Part shown: one piece after another, positions 1 to 12,550 of the stretch | Numbering within the stretch: the stretch's first letter is position 1 | Layout of the letters: each line of letters opens with the position of its first letter | Origin: Antedon mediterranea | Taxonomy: Eukaryota > Echinodermata > Crinoidea > Comatulida > Antedonidae | Length of the DNA: 64,000 bases | Assembly (NCBI RefSeq): GCF_964355755.1 | Contig: NC_092675.1 | Span: 29,410,912 to 29,474,911 of the forward strand | Direction of reading: 5' to 3' | Notes under the pieces: model-generated | Database searches by the model: none | Told to the model about the DNA's origin: nothing | Seen by the model: only the letters and a program-made list of their open reading frames with translations | Made by a program: the position numbers and the translations under genes

Positions 1-1437
1 TATTGATAGTCAATTTAAAGATTCAATCTTTTAAAACAAATTGTCATTGAGCTCATTATTCCGTAGTATATACTTTTTTTTAAAACTGAAACTTACCACT
101 GCTGTTGTCAGTAAATGCTTCAAAATTCACTTTCTTTTCAATCTGTAATTTCATGTCATTTCGAAGATTGTCACTGTCTTTGCCTAATATAGCCATTTGG
201 AATTGATCAGCACAGTTTTTTAATATGCAAAAAATAGATGGATTTCCTTTGTCTGAAAAAAAAAATAGTTTTAACATGTCTTATTTATGTTCTAAGTTGC
301 TTTTTGGAGCTTCTTCCACAAATACAAATTTTATTTAAATTTTGACACGTTTTTGTTGCAAAGTATTTTAAGTTACCAATACAATAGTAGTTATATTTCA
401 ATTAAGTAATTATATTTCAATACCAGTATTGAAATATAAACAAATGTTTTTCGACAGCTCACTCTGTCGGTCAGTCGGAAAACTAACTTGAGCACACGAC
501 TGCAATCTTGTTTTTCTCATTTACAAATTGCTTTCAGACCAAAGAGTGTGTAAAATAGGAAGGTTGATATAGTAGTAGGATAATCTGTCAATTTACTTAC
601 TGTTGGTTACATCTACAGCGATGACTGCGTTAAAGTGATAGCTTTTCATAAGAGTGATATCGCTAAACCAGGCTAGAGGTATTTCTCTGTCATTTAGTTT
701 AGCAGATTTAAAACTCATGCTATCCAGACATGGTCTCACTTTGATAGGCATTTCATGGTTTTCCAAAATCTCGCTTAGAAATTGCAGGTTTTCATCATCT
801 GTTTCATTGCTGTATTCAAGATTCTTAAATAGAATAGGGCAATTTACCGGAAAAAGTATTTGATTTCCATGGCGATCATTCGCAACAATTCTCTTGATTG
901 TTCTTCGTTCTTGCAACCAGTAAAACTATTGTGAAGAATTATACATATTTATTTGGAATATAGTTTGTATCATACTTTTGTAAAAAATATAACCAATGGC
1001 ATTTTCGTGTAATTTAAAGTTGATTTTGTTAACAATCAATACTTACAAAATGAATTCAAAATATATAAAAACAATTTATAAATATTATAAATTTATACAA
1101 TATAACTTATTCTTATTACAAAGGGTTAATAGAAATATCTTTTTTAACATAATACATATTTGAGAATAAACCAGTTTTAAAATTATTCTTCTCAATAATC
1201 AGTGAAATTTATGTAGTTTTTACAGTGTTAATAAATCTATTACATTACCCGTTCATTATCAGGCAAATTTTCTCGTTGAGTTTTATCTGATATCACTCTG
1301 GTAAAAATTGGCATAGGAATCTTCAAGTCTATCAGTTCGGTAGAGTTGTACAATTGCGAGTTCCAAACTATCTCATCCAATCCTTTAAAGATTTTTACTT
1401 CACTGTACAATTCTTCCGTCGTCGTATTACTCGCCAT
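1..1437 (-). CDS. Gene A: divergent GAREM-like CABIT protein, 3' part cut by window edge
   Basis: Partial gene with inferred coding exons 1249-1437, 601-925 and 97-252. The SAM-coding last exon would lie left of position 1. Exon 1 starts MASNTTTEEL and holds a 'DEIVWNSQLYNSTEL' stretch equivalent to 'VKWSxKxYTPSEL' in the other copies. The middle exon begins FYWLQERR and contains NDRHGNQILFPVN, matching the DEEGNEFSIPIN strand pair of the paralogues. It then runs without an intron into the region that the paralogues (except G) carry on a separate exon. The third exon (DKGNPSIFCIL...) matches exon 4. Phases 0 and 1 agree with the rest of the array. By family it would be a tyrosine-kinase signalling adaptor. 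It is the most divergent copy, so the family call rests on exon order as much as sequence. Whether a SAM domain follows cannot be seen. Confidence 0.6.
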
Positions 1438-2220
1438 TGTAATATTTCGATGTTAATGAAGGTTATTAAAACTTTCTATTAATTTATCTCTTGTCTTGCA
1501 TTGTTATTTTGTAATAACACCGAGACTGAAAGTTATATAAATTATGACAACAAAAGCTCGGTCTAATGAGGTTACATGCTAACATTATGTTTCTCTTTGT
1601 TTATTATTCTAAGCATTTAAATCTTATCTTTGTCAAAATATTGGAATTTATGACAGAAAACTGAGGTTATAAAGATGCATAAAAACATGTAAACATTATA
1701 ACTTAAGATTCAACTGTTAAATGTGATGCAACAGTTTAAAAAATAAAAAAAAAAGACAGTATACAAAAATACACAAAATCCTATGTTTTAAATAATCTGG
1801 TTATTTTGTTAGATTACCATATCAAGATAAACTTAAGTGTAAAAGAATCTCTGAGTGGAATAGTACTTTACAATCAGGAAGTATAATAAACTAAGTTGTG
1901 TCAACAAACTGTCACAAATTAATGTAGATATTTAAATATAAAGTAGATTTATGCAATGATAATATAAATAAAAACTGATACTGTAACTAATAACATTGAC
2001 TCTTGACTTTCCATTATGTGCCTCAATTCATGATTCTTCACTGATTTGAAAAGCAAACTATTAAATGTATGCGTCTTTTACTTTTACTACCCGACAATGA
2101 CATTACTACTGTACTTCCATGTTATACAAAATGTTGAGGTGATCACATTATAATATACCCAGAAAATAAGTATAATTTTATTCACATATTCTACCTTGTA
2201 GACGATCAATACTATAAATG
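1438..2220. other. Intergenic A-B
   Basis: AT-rich spacer between the start of gene A and the 3' end of gene B. No coding exon, RNA gene or clear repeat seen apart from homopolymer runs near 1740-1755. Confidence 0.5.
2177..2182 (-). terminator. Poly(A) signal of gene B
   Basis: AATAAA on the minus strand about 40 bases past the TAG stop of gene B. Position and sequence fit a cleavage and polyadenylation signal. No transcript evidence is available. Confidence 0.5.
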
Positions 2221-5200
2221 CTAGCTTGATTCAGGCAACCACTTTTGATCTACAAATTTCCTTAATTTTAGAGCTTCAATGGATGTTAACCCAAGATCAT
2301 TGATTAGAATATCTTTTGTAAGATCATTAAGAATTATACCATCAATGTCACTTTCTTTAAAAGATTCAATATGTTTATCTAAATGTAGAAGGTGAAGACA
2401 ATCTGAAACCTGACTCATCGACAGATTATTCAAATCATCTGGTAGATCATCTCTACTTAGAATTGGTTCGTTGCTTATTTGTAATTGTTCAACCTCTTGT
2501 GGCATGTCAACAATCTCCTCATAAAAACCTTCAGGAATAACTCCAACTGTAGGTGGTTCAAGAACTTTTTTATAAGAGATTGATGGCTGAAGATCTCCAT
2601 CAGCTGTTGGAACAGGTGGCAATTGTCTTTGGCTTTGTTCAGGAGAGGTCACTGATAAGTTTACAACGCTTTCAACCAATGATTCTGAATCACTTTGTAG
2701 ATCATCATACACATTTTCCACAAATTCTGTTGGTAGCATATATTCAGCATCGTCGTCGTCGGCGTCACTGTAATCATATTTGCTTCTTGAATACTGTTCT
2801 TGTTCTAGTAAACTGTGTTGCACACTCTTACTGCGCCTCATAGTTAGAAATGATTTTCTTTTTTTCTTGCTTATTTTTTCGTTTGTTTCATCTACTGATG
2901 ATATGCGTGTCATTGACCTAGTTTTCAATTTAGTTTTCCCCCTTTTCTGTGTTTTTTCCTCATCTGGTTTTTCTTTTATCTTGTTTTCTGTAGTCCGAAG
3001 ACGTATTTCTTTTTTTGCAGGCATCATATCAACTTCTGTTATGGCTTCTGTTATGGTGTTCATTGTTTGACGTAAGGAATATAAAGTAATACCTGCATAT
3101 AAAATATTAAAAGACATTACCTTTCAGTGATGGATATTTATATTTTGTAATGAAAACAACGTTTTTACTTTCTAAGTTCAAACATGTTATTTGTTTGCAT
3201 TGTAGCTATAATTTGTTACATTGTAGCTAAATATTGCATTGCAACTAATAGTTGCACAGCAGGTAAAAGATGCATTGCAGTTAAAAGTTGCATTGCAGTT
3301 AAGGATTCACTGCAGCTCAAAGATCCATTGCAGTTTAAAAGATGCACTGCAGTTCAAAGATGCAATGCAGCTAAAACTTACACTGCAGTTAAAATAACCA
3401 GTCAAATGACATTGTTTTTTTTTCTTTACAGTTTTTTAGAATACGATCATTAATTGAAATATTTCCTGTTGCTATTCTACTTTTTAAACCAGTTATTTCT
3501 TGCAATAGAAACAAGCGCTTAATGTTTGCTACCTGATGGTAATGTTGTTTTACCTGGAAACTTGGGTTTTTCCAACGACTCTCCTAACAGGGAACTAAAT
3601 TCTAAACAGAATTTACTCCAGTTTGTAGAAGTCTGTCCTCTAAGACCAGTCCCTAATGAAAAGGTCTGTTCTGGATGATGTTTGATTACTGATATAGGAC
3701 AATTTCCAAGCATCATATCTGAAGAAAAAATGGCCTTGTATTATTTTATTGTAGTGTCAGGTATTTCTTTTATCCATAAAAGCAACTAACAAAATACTTT
3801 TGATCTACCATTATTAGTTATTACATATTTTTTAAAGATTTAATCTTGTTCACTAAATTTATTTATATTTTTAGTGAAATGTTTATCTTGATTTTCTGTA
3901 AGCCTGTATCTTCGTTCTCTCTTGTTCTATTAATTTAATTTAATAGGACCCTGGATGTCAAAATAAAGGCTTGCAAAAAAAAGTTCAAATTAAAAAAAGA
4001 AGAAACAACTGTTTCTTCTTTTGTTCATAAATAAATTAAATAAAATTAATAGATTATTAAAATATTAATAATATTTTAATAATAATAATATTGAAATAGT
4101 AAACATATAAATAAAATTTGCAAAAGCATGTTCAATTTCAGATTAAAATTAATAGCAATAATCTGTAAAATATGAATCAGAATTTATATCTGAACTCACC
4201 ACTGCTTAAAGAGTATCCAGTTAAGAACACCATGCTATGTTCACTTCTGACCCTCAAATCACATCCAAAGATTTGATGCCGCATTTGGTTGATGTCAAAG
4301 TTTTCAGCATCACAAAATTCTGGATGAATTGTGCTCCATTCACCTTCTTCCTTCTCCACTTTTACTTCCGAAAGTAACTTGTATCCTTGTAAAAAAAAAA
4401 AGAAGATATTTAACGAAACAAAAGTGAAAGATGGGTTGTATTATGGAGACTGATATGATATGAGGATTTTAATTATCTAAAGCACAATGAAAATTTGAGA
4501 CCTTTATTCATTCTGAATATATGAGGTTTATTTATTTATTTCCTTTTCCTCATAAATTTTAAGGTACACTTTTATCAAACTCATTGCGAATTTGTATGCG
4601 TTTCCTTTTTGTATTGACCTATTTTTCTGATTTATTTATATTTTTAACGAAGATGAATACATATTTGATTTGATTTTGGATGAACTGTTAGGAGCTCATT
4701 GATAAGTTACCGCAATCCTAATAGCAAGTACAAAGTCAATCGTAATTTTTGTAACTAAAAAAATTAAATATGATACACCTCGTACATTGGTTCTGAAAAG
4801 AAATGTTGAGTTTCTCAACGTTTTGATCAATATGCTTTGATCGTCCTCAGGAGTGAGAATGTCAATACGTGTATTGCAGAAAAAGAGGGGATGTATTTAA
4901 GAACTTCAAAAACAGTTTGCGATATTTATCTAGCCCAATCATTTGACATTCATTTTATTATGCCTTAGTTCATACCTCCACCCATTACGCTTCGTATTTT
5001 ATAGTTGTTTGACATTGGAACACTCCAGGATTCGTTGCTACTTGAATCCATTATAAGATACCTTTGCTCACTTGCTCCATTAATCCATAAAATCTAAGAA
5101 TTGGAATCAAATTTACTTATTCTTGCTGAGAATATTAAAAAAGCATCATAATATTATTCAGAATTAAAATTAGAAGGAGGCTTGTATTTCAATAGATAAG

Positions 5201-5876
5201 TGAAAAATTCAAGATTTCCTGAGACAGCATTACCTACAATAAGCAGATTGATCTTACATTGTTGGGCTCTTGATAATTTGGATTTTTACATCTACCAATC
5301 ACAATTAATTTATAGATGCTTTACTCTCATTGCTTTGCCCTTTGTATGGGATGTGAAGCTGTTGGACCATATGCACAAAGAGAACTTTTACTATACTGCA
5401 GCAAAACATTAATTGTTCAACCTGTTCTCAACATGTTTTTTTTAAAATGTGATGTACATTGTTTATTGCAGTGACAGCCTCATATATAAAATAATGCAGG
5501 TACTGCAGTAACTACAGTAGAATTATTTTGCCCAAATATGGTTGTGATATGCTCAAATATGGTAGTGATATGCTCAAATATGGTAGTCATGTCCATGTAT
5601 GGGCACATCACATTTTTTTTGTCACATAAGGTTTGATAGTGTAGACAGAGCTTTATAAAAAATAAAAAAATTAAGTTAATATCTTACTTCATCTGTTGGA
5701 TAACTGTCTGTATCTGAATTTGTAAGGTAACTGTCGACCACCTTGACAATGATAGGGAATGAACAAGAAGAAAATATCTCCTTTACTGTACATGTTTTTT
5801 CACTCCAAAGTATTTCATCCAAGCAAGACGTCAGTGTATGAAATTTTTCTTCTGAGTTGTCTGAAGCCTGAGCCAT
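2221..5876 (-). CDS. Gene B: GAREM-like CABIT-SAM adaptor
   Basis: Five inferred exons: 5688-5876, 4976-5093, 4200-4385, 3533-3718 and 2221-3092. They sum to 1551 nt in frame, about 516 residues. Exons 1-4 form one CABIT-like domain (for example ILWINGASEQRYLIMDSSS on exon 2). The last exon has a lysine/arginine-rich start, then an acidic tract with tyrosines (DADDDDAEYMLP, FVENVYDDLQ), a proline motif RQLPPVPTADG, and a SAM domain from DDLPDDLNNLSMSQVSDCL to KFVDQKWLPESS at the C-terminus. GAREM proteins recruit GRB2 and SHP2 through phosphotyrosines and bind SH3 domains through prolines, so an adaptor role below receptor tyrosine kinases is inferred. The start is the first ATG of exon 1 and aligns with the other copies. 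It is divergent from D-K and may be closer to the ancestral form. Confidence 0.8.
3190..3395. repeat. Degenerate 'TGCAGTTAAA' minisatellite
   Basis: About ten loose repeats of an 18-24 base unit around GCATTGCAGTTAAA, inside intron 4 of gene B. The plus-strand ORF across it is a product of the repeat and not a gene. Confidence 0.65.
5527..5653. mobile_element. MITE-like element, copy 1 (left end lost)
   Basis: Ends in TAGTGTAGACAGAGCTTTA and contains the CAAATATGGTAGTGATATG body shared with elements near 7.5, 54.1 and 56.9 kb. The matching left inverted end is missing. Lies in intron 1 of gene B. Confidence 0.55.
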
Positions 5877-5918
5877 ATTTTATTGTAACCTGAAAAGTGA
5901 ATATACTTGTATGGATAC

Positions 5919-6129
5919 AGTGGCGTAATGGCTATGAGCCCTCACTGGCTAAACCCAGGGGCCCACGAGCATATGGAGGCCCTTGATCAGGGCCCTTGAT
6001 CAGTGCCCAGAGGAAAAACAGACATTCAAGTATGTCGAAAAAGGCTAAAAATGCCCGAGGCCTCCAGCGTTGGAGGATACTTAGGGTTCCTAAACTAGGT
6101 ACCTGATCAGGCCTCTGCGTTATGCCACT
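5919..6129. mobile_element. Short inverted-repeat element (AGTGGCGTAA ends)
   Basis: Starts AGTGGCGTAATG and ends TTATGCCACT, an imperfect 10-base inverted repeat. The interior is GC-richer than its surroundings and holds CCTCCAGCGTTGGAGG, a small palindrome. A fragment with the same GCGTTGGAGG and ACGCCACTGAA words occurs at 61,228-61,292. Probably a non-autonomous DNA element. No transposase is present. Confidence 0.45.
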
Positions 6130-7004
6130 CTATGGATAACCTTGGCTGAAGTGGGCAGGGACACTCAGCTGCAAAATCTTCAACTTGCCCTAAAGCATGC
6201 TAAACGTGTCTTCCACCCAGGTTACATTTAACACAAGAACAACCCAAGAATCTTCTGCGCAACCGGGAATTTTTGTTTCCATAGTCACCCAACCCTAGAC
6301 TTTTGCTACTTCTCTGTATTTGTAAAAATAAATATAATATACAATTCTAAATTCATCAATTTCCATCAGGCTTATACTAAAACAATGTGCATTATGTATT
6401 TTCTGAACAATAAATAGAATATTTCATTTTATTTATTAATCAAAACATATAATGACATTTTAGCTTGTGACTTGTCTTCAAATTGATTGGGCCTTGAAAT
6501 AAACAAATTGCTAACGTTACCTCATATCATCTCATGTGATTCAAGCTGTAGTAGACCTCTTATGTGTACTATGGGAAAATGTCTCTGTACTTCCTGTTAG
6601 CATTCTACTTTTTTTAACAATTTTTGTTTTGATTGTTAAAGCTATAGAATTCTATAGAGTTGCATTGCATGTTTGTTGATTGCTCAGCTCACCAGAAAAT
6701 GTATCATTGGTCAAAGTTCAAGCAATCATGTCTATATGTCACAGGGTAGTTTAGAATTGGTTCTGTGCCTGTAAATTTATTTACATAGTTTTTTTCTACT
6801 GCAAAATTACAGTATTAGTATTACTTTTAACAATAAAAACATTGTAAACATAATTTCATATTTTTTTTAATAGTTTATAAAACATGATTGTCTACACAAT
6901 GTAACGTTTTACTTGTAATTATTAGTTATACATAAGGTGAAAGTTTACCCAATGGAAATAAGCTGATAAGCTTTTTGGGCTACTGTATCCTGGAAAATCT
7001 TTTA

Positions 7005-7105
7005 TAAATGTATTATTTGTAATGTCCGTAATTTATGTTATCACTTTGTATATATATATATTTTATGATGATTTTCCTAATAAATTTAAATCAAATCAAA
7101 TCATA
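7005..7105 (+). mobile_element. LINE-like 3' tail
   Basis: AT-rich stretch ending in a short repeated tail, AAATCAAATCAAATCA after CCTAATAAATTT. Such short tandem tails are typical of CR1/L2/RTE-type retroposon 3' ends. No reverse transcriptase sequence is attached. Confidence 0.35.
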
Positions 7106-7511
7106 CCACTAGTGTTGTTTACACAAGTAAGTAAAGTGCAAACAAACGTATAGTTAATATTCAATCCATTATTGTGAATGTTCAATGTGTGCATGTTATA
7201 GGTGCCCAAATCATATTGCAGTGTTTTGTTTGATCTTTGTAGTAGAGCTAATCATTTTTAAACAGCGCCACCAGTCGCAATTAATTTCACAGTGCACTGA
7301 AATTAAATTAGAATGATGATAATCTATAGAGTGTTGTATTGGTACGTGGTGAAATATCACTTTCATTAGTAAACATGAATTAAATTGTTATATTTCCAAT
7401 TAAAGTCCATATTAAATTCATTCAAATGTCATCATATAAATGTTATCGCATAAAAGACTGTCTCAGCTCTGATTTGCTAGGGTGATTTCCTACCAATTTT
7501 AGAATCTCTTC

Positions 7512-7647
7512 TAAAGCTGTGTCTACAAAACAATATGGTGTGTCCATATATGGACACAATGACATCATATTTGGAGATATCGCTACCATATTTGGGTACA
7601 TCAAACTTTTTTGGTTAAACTAGTTTGATAGTGTAGACAGAGCTTTA
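7512..7647. mobile_element. MITE-like element, copy 2
   Basis: TAAAGCTGTGTCTAC at the left and GTAGACAGAGCTTTA at the right form a near-perfect 15-base inverted repeat. The interior shares CATATTTGGGTACATCA with the copy at 56.9 kb. About 136 bp, non-autonomous. Confidence 0.65.
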
Positions 7648-8261
7648 GATTCCACTGTGGCTTAACACTTGAATCCCAATTTGGCTTTGATTTTTAATTG
7701 TTTGGATTTGCACTGTGGAAAATCAAGAGTTTTTCTTAAACAAAACATAAAATTAACACTTCAAAAATATGTTTTTAATTTTTAAAATTTATTTCCCATA
7801 AAAATTACAAATACCGTAGTTGTCATTTGATACTAAACAAAATGTGAAAAACCTGACAAAGCCTTTCGCTTTAACAATTCTTCACAATTCTGGAAGAAAA
7901 ACAAGCCTTCTGCTACATTCATTGCAAAATAAACAAGCAAAACATTCAATTTATAAAATAAGTATATAGGTATATCCTGATAAAATACTAATGGAATATT
8001 ATGTATGAATTACAAAAATATACAGCAGTAGTTATAAATGATGATATGAATATTATTTTATATATGTATGATTATTATTTATGTATCCCTTTTACACCGG
8101 CAGCAAAAATGCGGAGTTGATCCGGATTTGTGTAACTCAAGTTATACCCGGGACACAGAAATGTGGAAATGTAGGCCGGTGTAAGCAACGTAAAAAATTA
8201 AGTCAACACGGGACGGACCTGTGTACTTGCATGTTCGCGGTGTAAACAGTCCCGCATTGGT

Positions 8262-8371
8262 TTTCCTGGTTGGTTGCTATCCTCGCTCACTATAGTATTT
8301 CCTGGTTGGTTGCTATCCTCGCTCACTATAGTATTTCCTGGTTGGTTGCTATCCTTGCTCACTATAGTATT
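8262..8371. repeat. 36-bp tandem repeat, 3 copies
   Basis: Three nearly identical units containing CTGGTTGGTTGCTATCC and GCTCACTATAGTATT, inside the inverted-repeat element at 8088-8769. Confidence 0.8.
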
Positions 8372-8582
8372 TAATTTATAAACAATTAAGATAAGACTGA
8401 TTTTGTTTATTTGCTTATGTCGTAATAAAACGTATGTTTACTTCATTTTTTTTTCATTTTTATATAAAGAAATATTATTCTTCACGAGTGGACTCAATTT
8501 GTTTGTATTGCCATAAAAAAACTGTAGGAGATATAATGAGCAGACCGTTACTAGGGTGTCTCTTCATGCGTGAGAGGGCGAT

Positions 8583-8658
8583 ATTTTGATTAATCTAAAA
8601 CATTTATACAGGTTGTTATTTTGATTAATCTAAAACATTTATACAGGTTGTTATTTTG
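8583..8658. repeat. Short tandem duplication, 2 copies
   Basis: The words TTTTGATTAATC and ACATTTATACAGG are repeated in tandem twice within the same transposon-like block. Confidence 0.75.
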
Positions 8659-8873
8659 CAGTGTAAACACATGCAACCCATGTCATTCCCCAGTTAATGA
8701 ATCAGGTTTGAAATGAAAATGTATCCGGGCACGAAACATGTTTGTTGTAAGCTTGGCGGTGTAAAAGGGGTAACGTATATGGCACTATTGACAAGTATTG
8801 GTTACATTGAATTAATAATATAAATATTACAATTTAAAAGTAAATGCAAGTTCATTTTCAAGATTCAAGAAGA

Positions 8874-11800
8874 TTAAACATTAGGTAACCATTTTGACTC
8901 CGTGAACAGTTGTAACTTATGAATGTCTATCAGGGTTAGATCAAGTTCTTCCATCATTTTTTGATCTAGATCCATTAGTAATCTTCCATCAATCCCATTT
9001 TCTCTGAACTTTTCCACATGTTTTTCTAACTTTAGAAGATTTAAGCAGTCTTGTACATCTTGACACGTCATGTTACTAAGATCATCTGGAATGTCAGCTT
9101 TGCTTCTGATTCGGTGTCTAGAACGTCGAAATAAATGTTTCACCTTGTCCCCAAGTGATGGTTTTACTTTTTTTTCATTTTCAGAAACTGTCAAATATGA
9201 GATAAATCCAGAGGGTTCTTTTTCTTCAGGAAGTTCTGTGAGTTCCTCATTCTTTAAAGGACATTCTGTGAGTTCCTCATTCCTTAGAGGAAGTTCTGAA
9301 GGAACCGGTTCTGATGCTTCCAGAAATACAACATCCTTTGGCTGTGGCCAGAAACCATGACTCATATCTTCATATTCATCACCACTTCCCTCATCTGAAT
9401 TTTCTTTTTCATTTTCATAAATATGTCTCTTGGCAGGTACATCGTATTCTGGTTGTGGCCAAGTTGTTACATAATTATCAAACACCTTGCCTTCAACACA
9501 ATATTGAAATAATGGACAATCTGTTGGTTCAGGTAGTATGAGATTTTTGAGTTCAGAATGTGTAGGATCTTTAAGTTTAGATTGTGCAGGATCAAAAGGC
9601 TCAATTTGCTCAGATGGTTTCACAGATGCTATTTGACTTTCTAGCTCAAAAGGTGTACCTGCATATAAATCGATTTCCTCAGTTGATTTCACAAAAGGTT
9701 TACAATATTTGTTCTCAGGTGTGCCTGTATGAACATCTTCCTTTGATGATTTAGGAATGTTGTGCTCAGAAGGGTTACCTGTAGAATCATAAGGCTCAGA
9801 TGATTTCTGAGACGGTTTATGATCATCATGCTCAGAAGGTTTTGGGTCATTATGCCCAGAAGGTGTATGGTTATTATGCTCAGTTGGTTTCTTAGACGGT
9901 TTAGGACCTTCATGCTCAGAAGGTGTTAGTTCATTATGCTCAGTTGGTTTCTTAGACGGTTTAGGACCTTCATGTTCAGAAGGCTTCTGATGTGCTACTG
10001 TTCTTTTATCAATTTTTTTAGGTTTTGCTTTTACAGGAGGTTTGACTGGAATGTTGTTTTTAACACTTTTTGGCTTTTTAGGCACTGGAGGAGGTTTTTG
10101 AGCTGGTATTGCTGAGTTTTGTACAATGTCTTCCTTGTCATTCAACCCAGATGTTATCTCCAAAGGCAAAATAGATTGAAATTCATTTTTATTTCCTTTA
10201 TTTCCTTCATCCTGTTTTTTTTCCAAAGGTTGTTTGCACTGTGGTTCTTGTTTCTCCTGAACTTTAAATTGCGCATTGACAATTATTTCTGGGAAAAAAA
10301 ATACAAATAGGAAATATTTATTAACCTTCTTCCTTTTAGTGATAGAATAGTTCAAGTTGAAGTTCAAATTTATTCACATAATGCAAACATATACAAAATA
10401 TAAAAGATACAAGTGGTTGGAAATTAAGTAAATAATAGTTGCATTATGCCTGGAGAATACCATTTAAACCCCAAGGGGCTTTAAGCCTGGATCCACCAGA
10501 AAGAATAAAAAAGTTAAAAATAATAATAATAAGCATAAGGTGAAGGTTAGCTACTGACAGACAGGGACGGACATGTACGACGATACAAACACGACAAGGA
10601 CGACAGGAATAGATATTTAATATGTAATTAGATTATTATTATTGTATTGAATTTCATTAAACTATTTTCATTTTGATTTAGTTTTAAAGAGTTATTTAAA
10701 AGTTAATAAAGTAAACTGCAACTTTAATTTTATGGTATTGATCGCTATTGAAAAAATTAAAGATTCAATATATACAAGTCACCTGTATTGCCTTGATAAT
10801 TGTTAAAGTCTTCATCTGAGACAATCTTGAGAACAGCATCATAAAAACAGCTCAGTGTTGTTTGTTTGCTTCTATTAAGTGCAACTTTAAATCGGATTTC
10901 CGGACAGTCAATAGGAATACACTCTATTTTACTAACAACACCATCTGTGAAGAAACATTTACATGGTTTAACAATAACAGTAATATCTTGACAGTTTATA
11001 GGCCCCCAACTCTCCTGATAATCATGAGGAGTCTCTTGTAAATAGGACGCTCTATAATGTTGATGTTTTCAAGTGTATAATACCTTCATACTTAATGCCA
11101 ATTAATTATTTGAAAAAATTGATAATAATGGTGAAAAAATCTTATTCAAATAAGTTGATATGAGATCTTTATCTTTATATGGGATGAAATATAAAATAGT
11201 TTGCCCCCTGTCACTCTCTGCATTTTCTTAGTTTCGATTAAATGTAACACAATAATATTTGACATAACACTCTTTGAAATACCAATACTTTTGCCAGACA
11301 ATGTCCTCTTAAGATATGCATGATCGACCGCGGCAATAGAAATAATTGTGGGTTGGTATAACGTCATGAACAATTAATAATATTGTAAATTTCCTCTATA
11401 ATCATAATATATTTATAGAATATTTAGTAACTTAAATATTACTGATTTAATAAATATTTAAAAATTATATTTTTTTATAAACATAGATAATTTTTCTTTC
11501 CTTGACCTTTTTAAAATGTGTTGACTACTAAATGAATATTATTAAATCATAGATTATTGTTATTATTAACTATTCGTTACATAAAAAGGTAATTTTTTTA
11601 AATGATATAAAATTGTGCAAGTCCTCACCTTGAGAAATACAAGTTCCCACTAAATACTTCATTAAGCCTCTTTCTTTCAATGTAAGCTCAATATCTTTGG
11701 TTTTATTCGGAAAATGTTTGCATCTAATGTTCATCGGCAACCGCATGTCTTTTTCAAGAACCACTTTTTCTTGTTGTGCATTTGAAACACCTACAGTATA

Positions 11801-12550
11801 TATAAATAAGAGTCTAAGGCTATTGATTTTTGTAAATAAGTACCTTAAACAATTTCTTTCTCCACCCCCATCCTCTTCTTCTCTATCAGCACCCCCCCCC
11901 CCCACCCCATAATCATCCTTCCTTCCTCCATAAAAGATATTTTACATTATCAAAAGTAATTTGTGTTTATATTTTTTATCACTTTAAGTGGTGTAATAAG
12001 AATAATTAGAGTTGTATCTAACCTTCTGTTTCTGGTTTAAACAGTATAATATTGGAGTTGGCTGGGATACTGAACTCATTACCTTCTCTATCGTCAGCTA
12101 AAAATCTTGACTGGTTCTTAACACTATGTATGTATAAAATCTATAGTAGTAGCAAATATATAAAAACAATATTATAAACTAATTTAAATGTCATTAAGAA
12201 AAATAACAATGGTGAAATATAAATACTTGAACATCAGAAATAGGCAAAATTAAAGTGCAATTGAAAAAAACACCTTTTGGTTTGAGATTGCAACATCTTT
12301 ATATAGATCAAAATAGACTATGAATGAAAATGGTTATATTGCTTGGAAGCAAAATAAAATAAAATAGTAAAAAAAAAAAATTTGTCTTCAAACTTACTTG
12401 ATCTTTTTTGTATCCTTCATAAAAATTAGGACCTCGCTTACAACTTACAACTTTAACAATCTTGGGAAAAGATTCTGTTCTGGCCAAATCGCCTGCTGTA
12501 AAACTTTGATAGGACCAGGAAGTCTCCGCAAGTTTATCAAACTCTGCCAT
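8874..12550 (-). CDS. Gene C: GAREM-like CABIT-SAM adaptor with long Pro/Ser/His repeat tail
   Basis: Inferred exons 12398-12550, 12023-12140, 11629-11790, 10783-10944 and 8874-10288. They sum to 2010 nt in frame, about 669 residues. The CABIT region includes ILYIHSVKNQSRFLADDREG (exon 2) and a GLMKYLVGTCISQG strand (exon 3), both aligned with the other copies. The tail starts with basic/proline sequence (KPPPVPKKPK, a class II SH3-type motif). It then has several copies of a PSEHEGPKPSKKPTEHN unit and tyrosines in SH2-type contexts: YDVP (Crk-like), YENE (GRB2-like YxN) and YEDM (PI3K p85-like YxxM). A SAM domain (DIPDDLSNMTCQDVQDCL to ESKWLPNV) ends the protein. The motifs are read from sequence; binding is inferred from known SH2/SH3 preferences. 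It is intermediate in divergence between B and the D-K group. Confidence 0.82.
10345..10620 (-). mobile_element. LINE-like 3' end in intron 4 of gene C
   Basis: Read on the minus strand it holds a hairpin (AAAGCCCCTTGGGGTTTAAA) and ends in the short repeated tail TTGAACTTCAACTTGAA after AATAAAT. A hairpin plus micro-repeat tail is the usual 3' end of CR1/L2-like elements. No coding remnant is attached. Confidence 0.45.

Larger units (their letters stand above)
8088..8769. mobile_element. Non-autonomous DNA transposon with CCCTTTTACACCG ends
   Basis: A 13-14 base terminal inverted repeat, CCCTTTTACACCG at 8088 and CGGTGTAAAAGGG ending at 8769, bounds a 0.68-kb block richer in GC than its flanks. 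Inside are three copies of a 36-bp unit and two copies of a roughly 36-bp unit. It has no transposase-like ORF. Target-site duplication is not clear. Confidence 0.6.
5877..8873. other. Intergenic B-C, repeat-rich
   Basis: No coding exon seen. Holds three inverted-repeat elements (5919-6129, 7512-7647, 8088-8769) and a LINE-like 3' tail near 7.0-7.1 kb, each listed separately. The rest is AT-rich DNA with no recognisable content. Confidence 0.5.
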
